Origin: Psoroptes ovis
Lineage: Eukaryota; Arthropoda; Arachnida; Sarcoptiformes; Psoroptidae
DNA length: 64,000 bases
NCBI GenBank assembly: GCA_002943765.1
Contig: PQWQ01000040.1
Location: 186,001 to 250,000, forward strand
Direction of reading: 5' to 3'
The notes beneath the pieces are model-generated. The model made no database searches. It saw only the letters and a list, made by a program, of their open reading frames with translations, and was not told the origin of the DNA. Shown one piece after another: positions 50,390 to 61,994 of this stretch (position 1 is its first letter; each line of letters starts with the position of its first letter). Position numbers and translations under genes: made by a program.

Positions 50390-53300
50390 TTAACGACCAA
50401 CTAATCGTACACCCGATTGTGATGGACGAAATTGTTGCGGTAATGCACCACTTGATTGTGGTGGTGGACGTGAATTTTGGCCACCACCGCCACCATTTCC
50501 ATTATCACCACCATTACCCGATTTCAGTTCTTCATCATCATCTGGATGTGGTGTTGTTGGTGGTGGTTCACTGGTTAAAAATTTAAATTTATCAAAATTT
50601 CAAAGGGTTAATCGAATTCCAAATAAAATTTCGAACACTCTTACCATCCAGGTACTGTTTGAGCTAGTTCACATTTAAACGTATTCGTATTCAATGCTAA
50701 ACCGGCTGGACAACGTTGTAAACGGGGATAACCACCAACACATAGCCAGTAGCGGACACAACTTTTTTCAATTGGTACAGCACCATTTGGTGTATCTTTA
50801 CAAATGGCTATTAGTTTATTATTGAGCAGAAATCATTAAAAATAATCATAATAATAATTACAATCGAATCCCATAAATAATAATGGTGAATGAAAAATAC
50901 ATACGATGTTTTTGACAATCTGGTACATTATCAGGCCAATCACATGCATGTACAGCATCATTATAAAGCAACGAAAATGGACATTGTTGTATGGTTGCTG
51001 TACCATTCCAACAATGCCAATATCTAGTACATGATGTTGCATGTGGAAATACACCATATTGCCAATGACAATTTTCGCTTGATATTGGTTGTTCTAAATT
51101 GAAGAAAATATCGTTATTTTATGTAATTGATTGGTCAATAATTACAGTAATAATTAATGAGTTCATAAATAATCAATTAAACAAATGTATGTGTGTACTT
51201 ACGGCCCATAACACGTGCACCATCTGGACAACCGACACGATGTGGATAATCACAATTACTGTTCAAACCTTTTTGATGGCCAGCAAATGCTAGCCCATTT
51301 GGACATGTTTGAACAATAGCCTCGCCATTAATACATTCATAATAATAATCGCAATATTCTTCATGTGGAAACATTGTACGTTTACCATTTTTACATAATT
51401 GTTGGGCATTAGGGCCAGCACGAGCTTGAGCTAAGCCTGTTTTTTTTTATTTTGAGTAAAATAAACAAGAAAATGAATGAAAATTGACAAGTTATTCCAT
51501 GATAAACAAATGAATAAATGAATGAATCAAGATGCTTGTTTCCCATTCAATTTTCCCAAAAACAAATTAGGTCAAATGGCCAAACAATCAATCAATCAAC
51601 AATCAAATCAAACAAATCAACAACAAACAACGAGCAAAGTTCACAAGTTCAAAGACTTTCAAATGTGTTTAAACATCATTCATTCATTCATAAACAAATG
51701 AATGAATCAACTCATGATGATGATGATGAACACATTTTCGATTTTCGAATCCATTGTTTTCTTAAGAAGATTTGAATTTTCTTCTCGAAGAAACTTCGAA
51801 TCAAATCCGCAAACATTTCCGTTAAATGGCTCGAGCTTTGGGCTTGTTGTCAAGTTTGTCGACGTTTGAAGGCTTCAGATACATCACATTCACATGTGAT
51901 TCATTCACACGGCTTTATTATCTCGGAAAAAACACACGGAAATTTAATGAAATTTTTTGAAATTTCTGAATTTTGAAAATTTTGAAACAAATTCACATAC
52001 GAAATCTATGATGACAATGTGCATTTCATTGTTGTAGTCGTTGTTGATATATTTCCATAGTTTTTCGAGCTTAAATGGGCGATATATATATGTGTTGCCC
52101 ATTTACCATGGTATACATCAATCACGAGTTAGAATGATGGTAAATGGATTTTTTTCCATTGATTCAATTCATTCATTCGATTTCATTTATTCATTTATTT
52201 AGCATTTGGCTCCATCATTCATTATGTGAAATACATCTTTGATGATATGTTTCATATCGTTTTGGTTTTCGGATCGGTTTTTGTTTGCATTACTTTTAGA
52301 TAAATGAATAAATGAATGATTCCAATGAAATGAATGAATGAATAAATATGTGATTTATCAAAACACACAGAGCTTGAAATTCAATAGAAGTATGGATTCA
52401 TTCAATGAAATTCAAATTGCAAATAGTGATTCAATTATCCATTATAATCATCTTTGATGCATCATTGTCTTTATCGACTTTTTTTTTATTTCGTCTTCTT
52501 CGAGACGTTCTTCATAAGACATTTTCCATAAAGATCCATGAACATTATCTGAATTGTATAAAAACATATGATTATCGATTCGAATATCGTTTGTAATCAA
52601 TGCTAATTACCCTTTGCTTTCATTGTCTTGATTTAAATGTATCATTTTCAAATGATATTCAATGGAATCATTCAAGGAATTCATAGAAATTAAAGAAATT
52701 CAAACAGAATTTCAAGCAAATTTCAAAGATTTTATCGATTTCATCCTTTTGAGACTTTCAAAAAAATTAAAATTAAAATCGATTTATTCTTCGATTCGAA
52801 AACATCTTTGTTCTGTTGGCGAACATCTTTGTTGATCAGCAAAAAAAAAAAAATGAAATTTTATTGATTATTAAGGTAATTTAAGGCTGCTCAATAGCAA
52901 TGGCAACGGTTGCTGATGTAATTATTGGAATTTCTTCCAATGAATCTCTTCCTCAAGAATCTATTCAAGAATCTCTCCAAGAATTTCCAAGATGGAAAAC
53001 AATACAGCAATCGTTTAGATCAAATGATGGCAACCCATAAGCTCTTCATCGGTTTCTTTGGGTTTTCGAAGATTGGAATTTCTGCAATTTTGACTGTTTT
53101 TACTCATTCATTTAATTGAATAGAATTCAATGGTGAATTTCAATGGTGAAGATTATGCTAATAATAATGATCATCATCGTTTTAATGACGATAATGATGA
53201 TAATGAGCCGTTTCTCGAAGATTATTTTCAGTTTCGAAGAAATTTTCCAGGAATTTTGAATTCCAGAAAACGACGAGAAAAAAAACTTCCCCGAAAATCG

Positions 53301-55136
53301 AATGTTTTTTTCCTTTGTTTTTGTTTTTTTTTGTTTTCGGGTTCGAAAAGATTCGATTCTAATTTTGGTTTGGTTCGGTTTGGATGGTCGGGTTTTCCGG
53401 ACTCGGGAAAAGTAAGATTCGGGGCCCGATCAACTGATACCCTATGGTTCGGTGACAGCAGAAAAAAATTTCAGCCCAATTCAGCTGAAAATTCAGTCCA
53501 GAAAATTGTCAAAACATGATACCGACAACAACGAAAAATGTAATTATATCATTGATTCATTTGATTTTTTCGCTTTTTTCTTAAAGAAACATTTCTCAAG
53601 TATCATTTTTTTTTCTTTCATCCTCCTATTTTAGTTCCGTGTAGACAAAAGAACATGAGGAAAACAATGAAATTTATTTATTTCTGGTATTTTTTGACTC
53701 CCAAAAACAAAATGAACGAAATGAAAAAACATTATCATCATGATGATCAAATGAAAAACATTGGCACCAACACCAACAACATCATCAACATCGTGGCACC
53801 CATAAACATCATCATCATGATCAACAACGGTTATTATTTTCTTTTAATTTCATATAAATGTGTGTCATCATCATTATTATTATTATTATCGTCATGATCA
53901 TCATCAAACACATCAACAAAAATTATTGAAACACATCAAATCACATTACAAACACACACACACACATACACTGATAAATGTGTTATTGTTGTGTGTATGG
54001 CAAAAATGAAAAAATCAAGCGAAATGTTACTGTTATTATTGCTGTTGTTATCATCATTGAAAAAATCAGCGAAAACATTTTCACATTTTTTGAGGGGTTA
54101 ATTTCTTTTTTTTTCGACATTTGTGCTGTACTGTACTGTGTATGTATGGATGGTGTGTCCTATTGTTTATATGTTTTTTATTTATTTTCATTAATTCATT
54201 ATTTTCTATTTTATTTTTTGCAGACTTTTTATCGATAAAAATGTATGTTTGTAATGTGTGTGTGTGTTGCAATAATTGCAAAATATCATCATCATGATCA
54301 TCGACAACATCAACAGCAACAACAACCAAAACAACGATAATAATAATGGCAAATGAATGAATGTGTTTTTGCTTGTGATTGTATTAAGTTGTCCAAAAAG
54401 TTTTTGTCAATTTTTCAATGATTTTCTACGATATCACCGGCAAAAACTTTTCGGACAACCTAATATTTATGGTATGTATTTTTTTGGTCTAAAATAACCC
54501 TATTTTTTCGTTTTGTTTTATTTGTTTCGTTATCAGCCAGTGAAAGAAACAATAAAACAAAACAAAACAAAAAAATTATTGTTATAATTATTTTTGATTC
54601 TTTCACATATATACTTAATGAGAATACATATGAATTTTTTTTTTTAAATAGAAATCTTCATCAGCAGCCATTTCGCACACATATACATTGAAGATAGATA
54701 GATGGATAAATAAATAAATCTAATACCATCCCGAAGATAATAACAATGAATAAAATTTTTAATGGTATGTATGTAATTTTTCTTTGGTTATATAATAACG
54801 ATAATAATGATAATCATAGTAATGAAATGAAATGAAATAAAAAAAAGATACAAATGTATTAGGCTGTCCGGAAAGTTCTGGCCGATTTCAATGAGCAACT
54901 CTTTTGTGATTAAGCGGAATGAACTTTCCGGGCAACCCGAATACATTGATAGAATTGAATTTTTTTTTCTTTCACATATTCATATTCAAACACCATATAT
55001 AATCATCATATACAAACGAAAAGAATTGAAGAAAAAGTAAAGAATTTGAAATATATACACAAAAATTTATATACTTACTCAATTCTGTTTGGCCAAGAAT
55101 TATGGCCAATGAAAATGTTGCTAAGTAAAATTTCAT
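50390..55136 (-). CDS. Obstructor/CPAP3-type secreted chitin-binding protein
   Basis: Exons in reading order are 55079-55136, 51203-51436, 50905-51093, 50645-50807 and 50390-50570. The CDS is 825 bases, 274 aa. The first exon is a signal peptide (MKFYLATFSLAIILGQTEL). Three type-2 chitin-binding (peritrophin-A, CBM14) domains follow at about residues 33-90, 103-157 and 162-216, each with six cysteines and the aromatic signatures YYYEC, YWHC and YWLC. The last cysteine of the third domain is built across the exon 4/5 junction. The C-terminal tail of about 58 residues is acidic, then Gly-rich, then Pro/Gln-rich. Three such domains after a signal peptide define the CPAP3/obstructor family, which organises chitin in arthropod cuticle. 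Domain boundaries coincide closely with introns, mostly phase 1. The individual paralogue is not assigned. It faces the end of the Ig receptor tail to tail. Confidence 0.93.
54384..54463 (+). mobile_element. Family C MITE
   Basis: TTAAGTTGTCCAAAAAGTTT and CTTTTCGGACAACCTAA are the ends. The core GATTTTCTACGATATCACCG is shared with the copy at 25868. Confidence 0.75.
54859..54942 (+). mobile_element. Family A MITE
   Basis: TTAGGCTGTCCGGAAAGTTC at the left, core GGCCGATTTCAATGAGCAAC, and CTTTCCGGGCAACCCGAA at the right, flanked by ACA/TACA. Confidence 0.8.
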
Positions 55137-55835
55137 AGTTGAACACACAAAATAAAAATATAATGAAAATAAAATATTCACATAAACATATACTACAACA
55201 TCAGCAGCAGCAGCAGCAACGAAATATGACTTTATAATATTATATTTTTTGATTCTTCTATTATTATTATTATGATGATGAACACAAAAGAAATAATAAT
55301 AATAATAATAATAATAATGATTCAAAATATTCCAGTAAGACCATAGAAAATAATATAAACTAACTAGAGTCTTTTGTGGTATTTGATTATTATAATAATA
55401 ATGATGACGATGATGATGACGACGAACGACAATGATGATGATGATGTTGTGTCGTTTTCGTTTTCGGCCGGTCGGTCGGTATAAAAATTCAAACAATCAA
55501 ATCAAATGAATATGATTCAATTCAATTCTTAAATACACACATGCAAACCATGAACAAACAAACAAACAAAACTGAAAATGAATGAAATGAAAAAGAAATG
55601 AAATGAAATATATGAGAAGAAAAAAAAAGAACTTTGAAATTTTTGATGATTACTTATATTTATATAAGTGAAAAAAATAAGAAAAAATAGAAACATGAAG
55701 AAGGAATGAACATTTTCTTCAAAAAAAAAAAAAAATCCAAATTTGATAATGTTGATGTGATAATAATAATAATATAATAATAGCGGCCAAAGTAAGAAAA
55801 CAGTAAAAAATTTCTTTTGAATTTTCTTGAATATA

Positions 55836-55917
55836 TCAGGTTGTCCGAAAAGTTATGGCCGATTTTAATGTGGCAACTCTATTCGATTAAGCCGATTGAA
55901 CTTTTCGGACATCCTAT
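55836..55917 (+). mobile_element. Family A MITE
   Basis: TCAGGTTGTCCGAAAAGTTA at the left, core GGCCGATTTTAATGTGGCAA, and CTTTTCGGACATCCTA at the right. It lies 700 bp upstream of the chitin-binding gene. Confidence 0.8.
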
Positions 55918-57825
55918 TATTTTTTCTTTATTTTTACATTTATTTTTATTCATTTTTTTTTGTTTAAAAAATGACTATTATTATTTCATGTGCCGAATTA
56001 TTATTCGAAAAAAAAAACGTTAGTCAGAAAAAATGATCATAAAAATTCAATGAGTGTTTGTGAATATGTGTGTGTAGGTTGGTATTACACAGGTTTTTTG
56101 ATGAAAAAATGTCAAAAAGAGAAGTTTTTTTCTTGGTCTTGCTGGAATAATTTTGCAACAAGAGAAACTAGAAATAACCACAAAGACTTGTTTCTCTTGT
56201 TGGAAAATGATCAAGATTCAAAAAATGGTCAATTTGGCCATTTGGGCCAAGCAAAATTAACAAAAATAAATAAGATTTTGATGAATGGAGGAATCCAAGA
56301 GAGAAAATAAAGAAAAAAATCAAAAAATTATTTTGGCTATTGACCTAATACAACCGATTTAAATTTTGATAATTTTTTTCACTTCTTATTTATTTACAGC
56401 AAAATTAAATCTTATGACCATCCACCCATCACAATCATCATACATCTTTGTATGCATGGTATTAATGTCTTGGTCTTTTAATAATGATGATTTCATTTCT
56501 TTTTTAAAATCTTAGATAAAAATTTGTTTATTTATTTTCTCATAAATAGAACACACATATTGATGAATAAGATAAAAAACAATGAAACCTTGTCGTTTTT
56601 TTTTTTTGTTGCTGTTGTTGATGATGACATCAATCATTCTTAGATATAATCTAACAAATTTTACAATGTATTTGTTATGAAGAATGAAATTTTACATCAG
56701 ATAAAATAATGAATTGAATTGAATAAAAGAAAAAAAGGGACTTTATTCTCCTATATATCATATCATCAATGAAAGAAGGTGCTCCTTTTTCACCGAAATG
56801 GTACCATTGGTACCATTTCATAAGTTCTCATTTGAAAATCTCAGTCAAAAAATCAAAAAAAAAAATCCAAAATCCATCCATGCGAATTATTCATCCATAA
56901 GAAGAGTAATGAACTTTGTTCTATTTTTGGTTATTTATTCATCGATAATCACACAACATTTATGGAGAAAAAAAAGAACAGAAAAAAATGTTATTTATAA
57001 AAACATTTATAATTTCTTATTAATTTTCATTGATTTCTGATTATTTTTAATATTATTTTACAGTTTTCAAAAATTACTGTTGTAATTGTTATCATTATGT
57101 TATTGGTCGATCACGATTATTACCTTTGATTGATTTTTGATTTGAAATCAAATAATTGTTTCGAATCATTTGTTTTTTAAAAAATCTTTTTTTCATGTTG
57201 TCAAACATGGTGAAAATTACAAATGATTTACAGGTGTGTATGCGTCAGTATGTGAAAATGTCATTTGTCATTTCATTTCTTGAAATTTTTGATAATTTTC
57301 TTGTATTTTTGTATGCCATAAACCAAAAATAGAAATGATTAATATTCAATTCATTCATTATCATCATTTGATTCACAAATTTAGCGAAATTGTTTTAATG
57401 AACTTTCGTTCTTAATTTTTTTTTTTTCGAATCAAACTTGTAGCTGAAGAGTTGATTTTTCTTTTTTTTCACCATTAATTTGTCCATAAGAAAAATGAAA
57501 TGAAATGATTTCAATGAACTTGTTTCAATTATTGCTGCTGTCCGAGATGTTTGATTATTATTATTAATAATAATAATAAATGATGATGTAAAACGGGCTT
57601 GATTTCATGGATGATTATGATTATGATCATCATCATCTTCATCATCATCATCATCCGTCTTCTTCAAAAATTCACAAAACAAGATTTTGAACATGTAAAA
57701 ATAAATTTTTCTATCTGTTCTCATTTTCTTATCATTTTGTGATATTAATTGAACACACATATGATAAATGCTGAATTCAACCAAAAAAACATGATGATGA
57801 TGATGATGATGCATATATAAATGCA

Positions 57826-57908
57826 TTAGGCTGTCCGAAAAGTTTTGGCCAATTTTCATGAGCAACTCTCTATTTGATTAAGCGGAATGAACTTTTCGGA
57901 CAACCTAA
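57826..57908 (+). mobile_element. Family A MITE
   Basis: TTAGGCTGTCCGAAAAGTTT at the left, core GGCCAATTTTCATGAGCAAC, and CTTTTCGGACAACCTAA at the right, then TATA. Confidence 0.85.
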
Positions 57909-58556
57909 TATATTAAAAAAAAATCTATCTTTAGATTATGATAATAATAATAACAAAGATTATTGAAAATAAAACGAATAAAAATCTAAATTTGGATTCC
58001 ATACTGAAATGTCAAAGATTTTTGTGTGTGTGTGTGTGTAAGCAACGAAGGTTTTTTAATGGTCATATTATTGAACGATAATAAATCTTCGTCCAAAAAC
58101 ATGCACATACAAAAAAACACATTTCAATATTTATAAATAGTTGGATTTGCTGAATGATGATAATGATGGTGATAATAATTTCGTTTGAGCTTCGAAATTG
58201 ATGGTCAATTTCTGTTTTTTTTTCCAAATTTTAATTTGAAATGTTGAAAAAAAAAATTATTTTTATCATTGAAAATATCAATGAAAAATAGTGACCAATA
58301 CATGAATATGAATGTAATACATACATTCATTTGACCACAATAATTAATCATTTTCATATCAATGAATTTTTTTTCGCTTTACTTTGTTCACTTATTATCA
58401 TCGTTATTAGTCTAAAAAAGTAGAAGAAAGAAAAAAATCTTAAAAATAAACAAAAAATCTTTGTTTATTTGAATGCATTTTTTTTTTTTGTAGACTTACT
58501 TGAATTCACAACAAACAAACAAACAGCCAAAAGTATCATTTTTTATTCTGTTTGTA

Positions 58557-58639
58557 TTCGGTTGTCCAGAAAGTTCTGACCGATTTTCATGTGGCAACTC
58601 TATTGTGATTAATCGAAATGAACTTTTCGGACAACCTAA
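58557..58639 (+). mobile_element. Family A MITE
   Basis: TTCGGTTGTCCAGAAAGTTC at the left, core GATTTTCATGTGGCAACTCT, and CTTTTCGGACAACCTAA at the right. It is the last copy in the window. Confidence 0.85.
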
Positions 58640-59892
58640 TATGTATGAATGAATCAATGGTGTACACACACTTGAAACCAAATGAATTGAAATAAAACTT
58701 GATCATCATTTGTTATTCTTGCTTTTTTCCTTACTTTATTCATTTACTTTTCCTGTTCTTCTTCGTTAATGCATCATTTTGATTCAATGATCAGGAATTT
58801 TCTTTTCTTTTCTTTTTTTTTTCAAAAAGAATTTTTTTTACAAAAGAAATTCTTGATCAAAGAGCACTTACTTGGCACAAGTTTGTCGTTGTCTAACGTT
58901 GTTTTCTTAGGAAGAAAACATGAAGATATTTCGAGATAAAACTTGATGATTTTTCACCCCCGAATTTAAAAGATAATTCTGCCGTTCGAATTCGATTTTT
59001 GTTTCATTCGATTTTTCAGTTCAAAAATGAAATGAAATAAATTAATAAATTGATAAGATGATGATGATTCACTTCGATTTTGCTTCATTATTTTCAGTGT
59101 TTCCAGTGTTTTCATCAATTTTTTCGCAATTTTTTCATATATTTGTCAATAGAAACAACAAATACGAGCCTAATACAAACAAATGGTGAGAAATTGAAAA
59201 AGAATTGAATTAAATTGAAATATTAATAAATTGAAACAAAAAAATGAAATGAAATGAAATGAAATGGAATTGTCTTTGGGATTTTTTTTTCGATTTTTTC
59301 CAATTTTTCAATTTATTTCGTTTCAATTTTCGTTTCATTTGTTTTGTTTTAGTTCATTCGTACCTACCAATTGTTATTATTGCGATTATTATTGTTATTA
59401 TTACCATTATTCTCGGTTATTATTTGATCATAATTCGGTTATTAGTGATTCGGTTTGTTAGCAGTTTTATTAGGTCCATTTTCATCATCATTTTTTGGCC
59501 TCAAAATCGAAGTGAATTTGAAAATAATTTTGTCATTCTAAGACTTCATCGTTTTTGTTGAAATTTCATTGAATGAAAAAACAAATAATCAATCAAAGAT
59601 TGCTTATAATACAATTGCAGATAACCCGATTGAACAATGTCTTCTAAAGTTTCTTAATTTTAAAAATTTGAAATTAATCAAATCTGAATCAAATCAAATC
59701 AATTGATTTGATTCGTTGATTTTCGGTGAAAAAATCGAATCAATTTTTTTCGAATCATTTTTTGCAGAATTTCTAATGGAGCCGCTGGCGCCATCTGCCG
59801 CCGCGAAAATCAATGTTTTGCCAATTTTTTTTAGGTCAACCCTTTCATTTATTTATTTTTGATTTATAAAAATTCAAATTTATTTAATCATA

Positions 59893-60626
59893 ATGTTTTC
59901 ATTGATTTTGTCTAGGAATTTGTCTAAATTTTCATCCGAAATCCCTAAAAACAGTAGAACTCTGTTTGAATGGCTAAATGTTGTGTTTAATGCGTAAGTT
60001 TTGCTGTGTCTTTACTTATGAAATTTGATTGATTTTTGAATAATTTCCTCCGCGTAGGGTCGACAAGGAGAAAATTCGTACCCACGGCCCAGATTATGCT
60101 GCCGCCGAATGGCTTATACGTAATGGAGCGAGTGTAGTTTGGTCATCCGATGTCAAAGGTCAAAATTTCAATGATTATGACAAATTAATGGAGAAAAGTG
60201 AAGAATTTTCCGGCAAAAACAATTCCATCGTGAAAATTGATGCAACCAATTCAAGTATCAATCATTTGGGTTTTGATTATTTAAATCAATTGCTACATTT
60301 ATCTGTGATTATATTCGATAATACCCGGTATTTAAATGATAAAGCATTGGTCAAATTGACCCGATGTAAATTGCCAGAATTGAAACATTTAGAAATTCGA
60401 AATTGTCAAAATGTAACCGATAATGGGGTTACAGCGTTGAAAGAATTAAGGTAAGTGATTCATTGGATTATTTGAATGTAAAATATTTAATATTTTATTT
60501 GCTTGGAATTTTAGAACATTGAAATATTTAAAATTGGAAAATTTATATTCAATCAAGGATCGATCATTGTGCCGGGAAGTTTTGCGTAAATCACTGCCCA
60601 CAGACTGCCGAATTGAATGGAATTGA
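59893..60626 (+). CDS. DMAC2L: DMAC2L / ATP synthase subunit s-like
   Basis: Exons 59893-59993, 60058-60450 and 60515-60626 join in phase and encode 201 aa. The N-terminus (MFSLILSRNLSKFSS) looks like a mitochondrial presequence. Then come the family hallmarks: WLNVVFN, the junction residues VDKEKIR, GPDYAAAEWLIRNGA, a central IDATNSSINHLGFDYL, and leucine-rich-repeat-like segments (LKHLEIRNCQNVTDNGV, LKYLKLENLYSIKDRSL). This order and length match ATP5S/factor B, a mitochondrial leucine-rich-repeat protein linked to the ATP synthase and related to the complex I assembly factor DMAC2. Introns are 64 bp each. Its stop lies 41 bases from the stop of TMEM258 on the other strand, so the 3' ends probably overlap. 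Confidence 0.93.
60494..60499 (-). terminator. Polyadenylation signal of TMEM258
   Basis: TTTATT on plus is AATAAA on minus, about 170 bases past the TMEM258 stop. It lies inside the second intron of DMAC2L, so the two transcripts would overlap. Confidence 0.4.
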
Positions 60627-60667
60627 CGATCATCAACAATCAGTAATTAATTCATGTATTCATTCAA

Positions 60668-60889
60668 TCAAATGTAAATTCTTGCCGTCAACATTAAAAA
60701 TACAACACCAAAACCAATAAACAGTGATGATAATGATGCAATAAATAATTCATTCAGCAAATTTCTTGATTTATTCGTTACTTCCAGAATGAAAAACCAT
60801 GCAATAAAAAATAGACCAAATGTTATTGATATTAAACTCAAATATGGTATCATTGTTGATGATACTGGTGATATATAGCTGATTTCCAT
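60668..60889 (-). CDS. TMEM258: TMEM258, oligosaccharyltransferase subunit
   Basis: A single open frame of 73 residues starts MEISYISPVSSTMIPYLSLI and ends VVFLMLTARIYI. It has two hydrophobic spans at about residues 17-37 and 52-72, joined by a short polar loop (EVTNKSRNLLNEL). The pattern SPVS, AWFFILEVT, SLFIGFGVVFL and a final IYI closely follows TMEM258 (Kuduk in flies), a small subunit of the ER oligosaccharyltransferase needed for N-glycosylation. The length agrees with the family (about 79 aa in human). It is complete within one exon and convergent with DMAC2L. Confidence 0.95.
   Translation of the reverse strand: MEISYISPVSSTMIPYLSLISITFGLFFIAWFFILEVTNKSRNLLNELFIASLSSLFIGFGVVFLMLTARIYI
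60716..60721 (+). terminator. Polyadenylation signal of DMAC2L
   Basis: AATAAA lies 90 bases after the DMAC2L stop, inside the antisense TMEM258 coding sequence. An ATTAAA lies slightly earlier, at about 60692. Confidence 0.45.
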
Positions 60890-61994
60890 TGTTCCAAATG
60901 CTATCGTTTGCTGCTTATACCTGCCTTGAAGGAATTCCCAATCGATTATTTAAATTTATTCAAAAAACAGAGAAAAATCAATTCTGAAAAATACAAATCA
61001 AATCTTTGAATAATTAAGATCGCGTGTCAAAATCAAATCAATCAAAATATCAATTCGGCCATTTTCACTCGAATAGTCTTGAAGTGGAAATAGCCTCATT
61101 TTTCGAATTCGACCCATTATTGGTCACGATAATATTTAGTAATTTACATTGCAGCTGCCATCTGTTGTGCTGAGATAGCCAATTATGCCCGCGATGAGCA
61201 CGGGATAAAGCAATCGAGAGCTGAAAAATTATGACGGAAAAATCCGTATGCACACGGTAAACAAACAGCGAATAATTCGAAACCTTACCAATTACAAACA
61301 AATACATGCACACACACACACAAACACACGCCTAAAAGTGCTCGCCTTTTGGTTTGTTTTTTTTTTTTTTTTTTGGCAAAAATTTTGGGGTTGAAAAACA
61401 CTTGAAAATAGTCACTTGAAAGCAGATAATTGAATGAACGAATGAATGGATGAATATGTGGAAAATGAATGAAATAAACAAATGTATTAATTGTCGCCAC
61501 TGGTTGTAATTAATAATTGTCAAAATTTGAAAAAACAAAAACAATCAATTGATAAATCGATTAATTAACTCAAATTGAATCATAAATGAATTAATTATTC
61601 AATCAATCAATAATAATTCGAATGAATTTACCAAGAATCAATCAAATTATTGCTACAAATTATCGAAATATAATTCAATGGGAAATGATGATGTTTAGGT
61701 TCGGCAATCATCAATCGTATTCATCATTTCAAAATGTTTTACATGATTTACTTCAACATTTGTGATTTTGTCTGTTTTTGTAATCATCATTAATCAAATG
61801 TGTTCAATCAATTCAATTCTGTAAAAGCTTTCCAATAACATGAATAATTATTATAATTCAACAAATATGAAATTTCTGAAGACCAAAATTCATTGAAAAT
61901 ATTCCAATCAATCTGTATTGTAGATACATTGACATTCCTTGAATAATCTGTTATTATTGATCTGTAATCATTTGCTCGAAGAAAATTGAAAAAA
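60890..61994. other. Intergenic region upstream of the phosphatase gene
   Basis: This 1.1-kb gap lies between the starts of two divergent genes, TMEM258 to the left and the FERM phosphatase to the right, and should hold both promoters. It includes a possible decayed GC-hairpin (GCCCGCGATGAGCACGGG, 61187-61204), an A/C microsatellite at about 61305 and a T run at about 61355. No gene was seen. Confidence 0.5.

Larger units (their letters stand above)
51437..55078 (-). other. First intron of the chitin-binding gene
   Basis: This 3.6-kb intron separates the signal-peptide exon from the first chitin-binding domain. It contains one family C and one family A element near its 5' end and many (ATGA)n and (CAT)n tracts. 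A plus-strand frame at 53130-53519 is discussed among the rejected items. No other gene was seen. Confidence 0.75.
55137..59892. other. Intergenic region between the CPAP3 gene and DMAC2L
   Basis: This 4.8-kb stretch holds three family A elements, simple repeats and poly-A/T runs. Frames are short and of low complexity. It should contain the promoters of the leftward chitin-binding gene and of rightward DMAC2L. No TATA box or initiator can be singled out. Confidence 0.5.

Noticed and set aside
53130..53519. 129-codon plus-strand frame with Asn/Asp start and Phe/Gly-rich end
   Set aside because: Lies in the chitin-binding gene's intron on the other strand; no motif, and the second half derives from a GGTTCGGTTTGG-like simple region.
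54972..55496. 174-codon minus-strand frame across the first exon of the chitin-binding gene
   Set aside because: The signal-peptide exon uses a different start (55136) and splices at 55078; the long frame is mostly Tyr/His/Ile microsatellite translation.
13356..58639. The many regularly recurring palindromes as a CRISPR array
   Set aside because: They are dispersed by hundreds to thousands of bases in a eukaryotic genome, with TA-rich flanks and mobile-element ends, not evenly spaced short repeats.
58867..58960. Minus-strand segment ending at GTAAGTGC
   Set aside because: Open for only about 28 codons and without a pyrimidine-rich acceptor; not enough for an exon.
59259..59561. 100-codon plus-strand hydrophobic frame
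   Set aside because: Begins in (AAATG)n and is Phe/Ile-rich low complexity; DMAC2L starts cleanly at 59893 without it.
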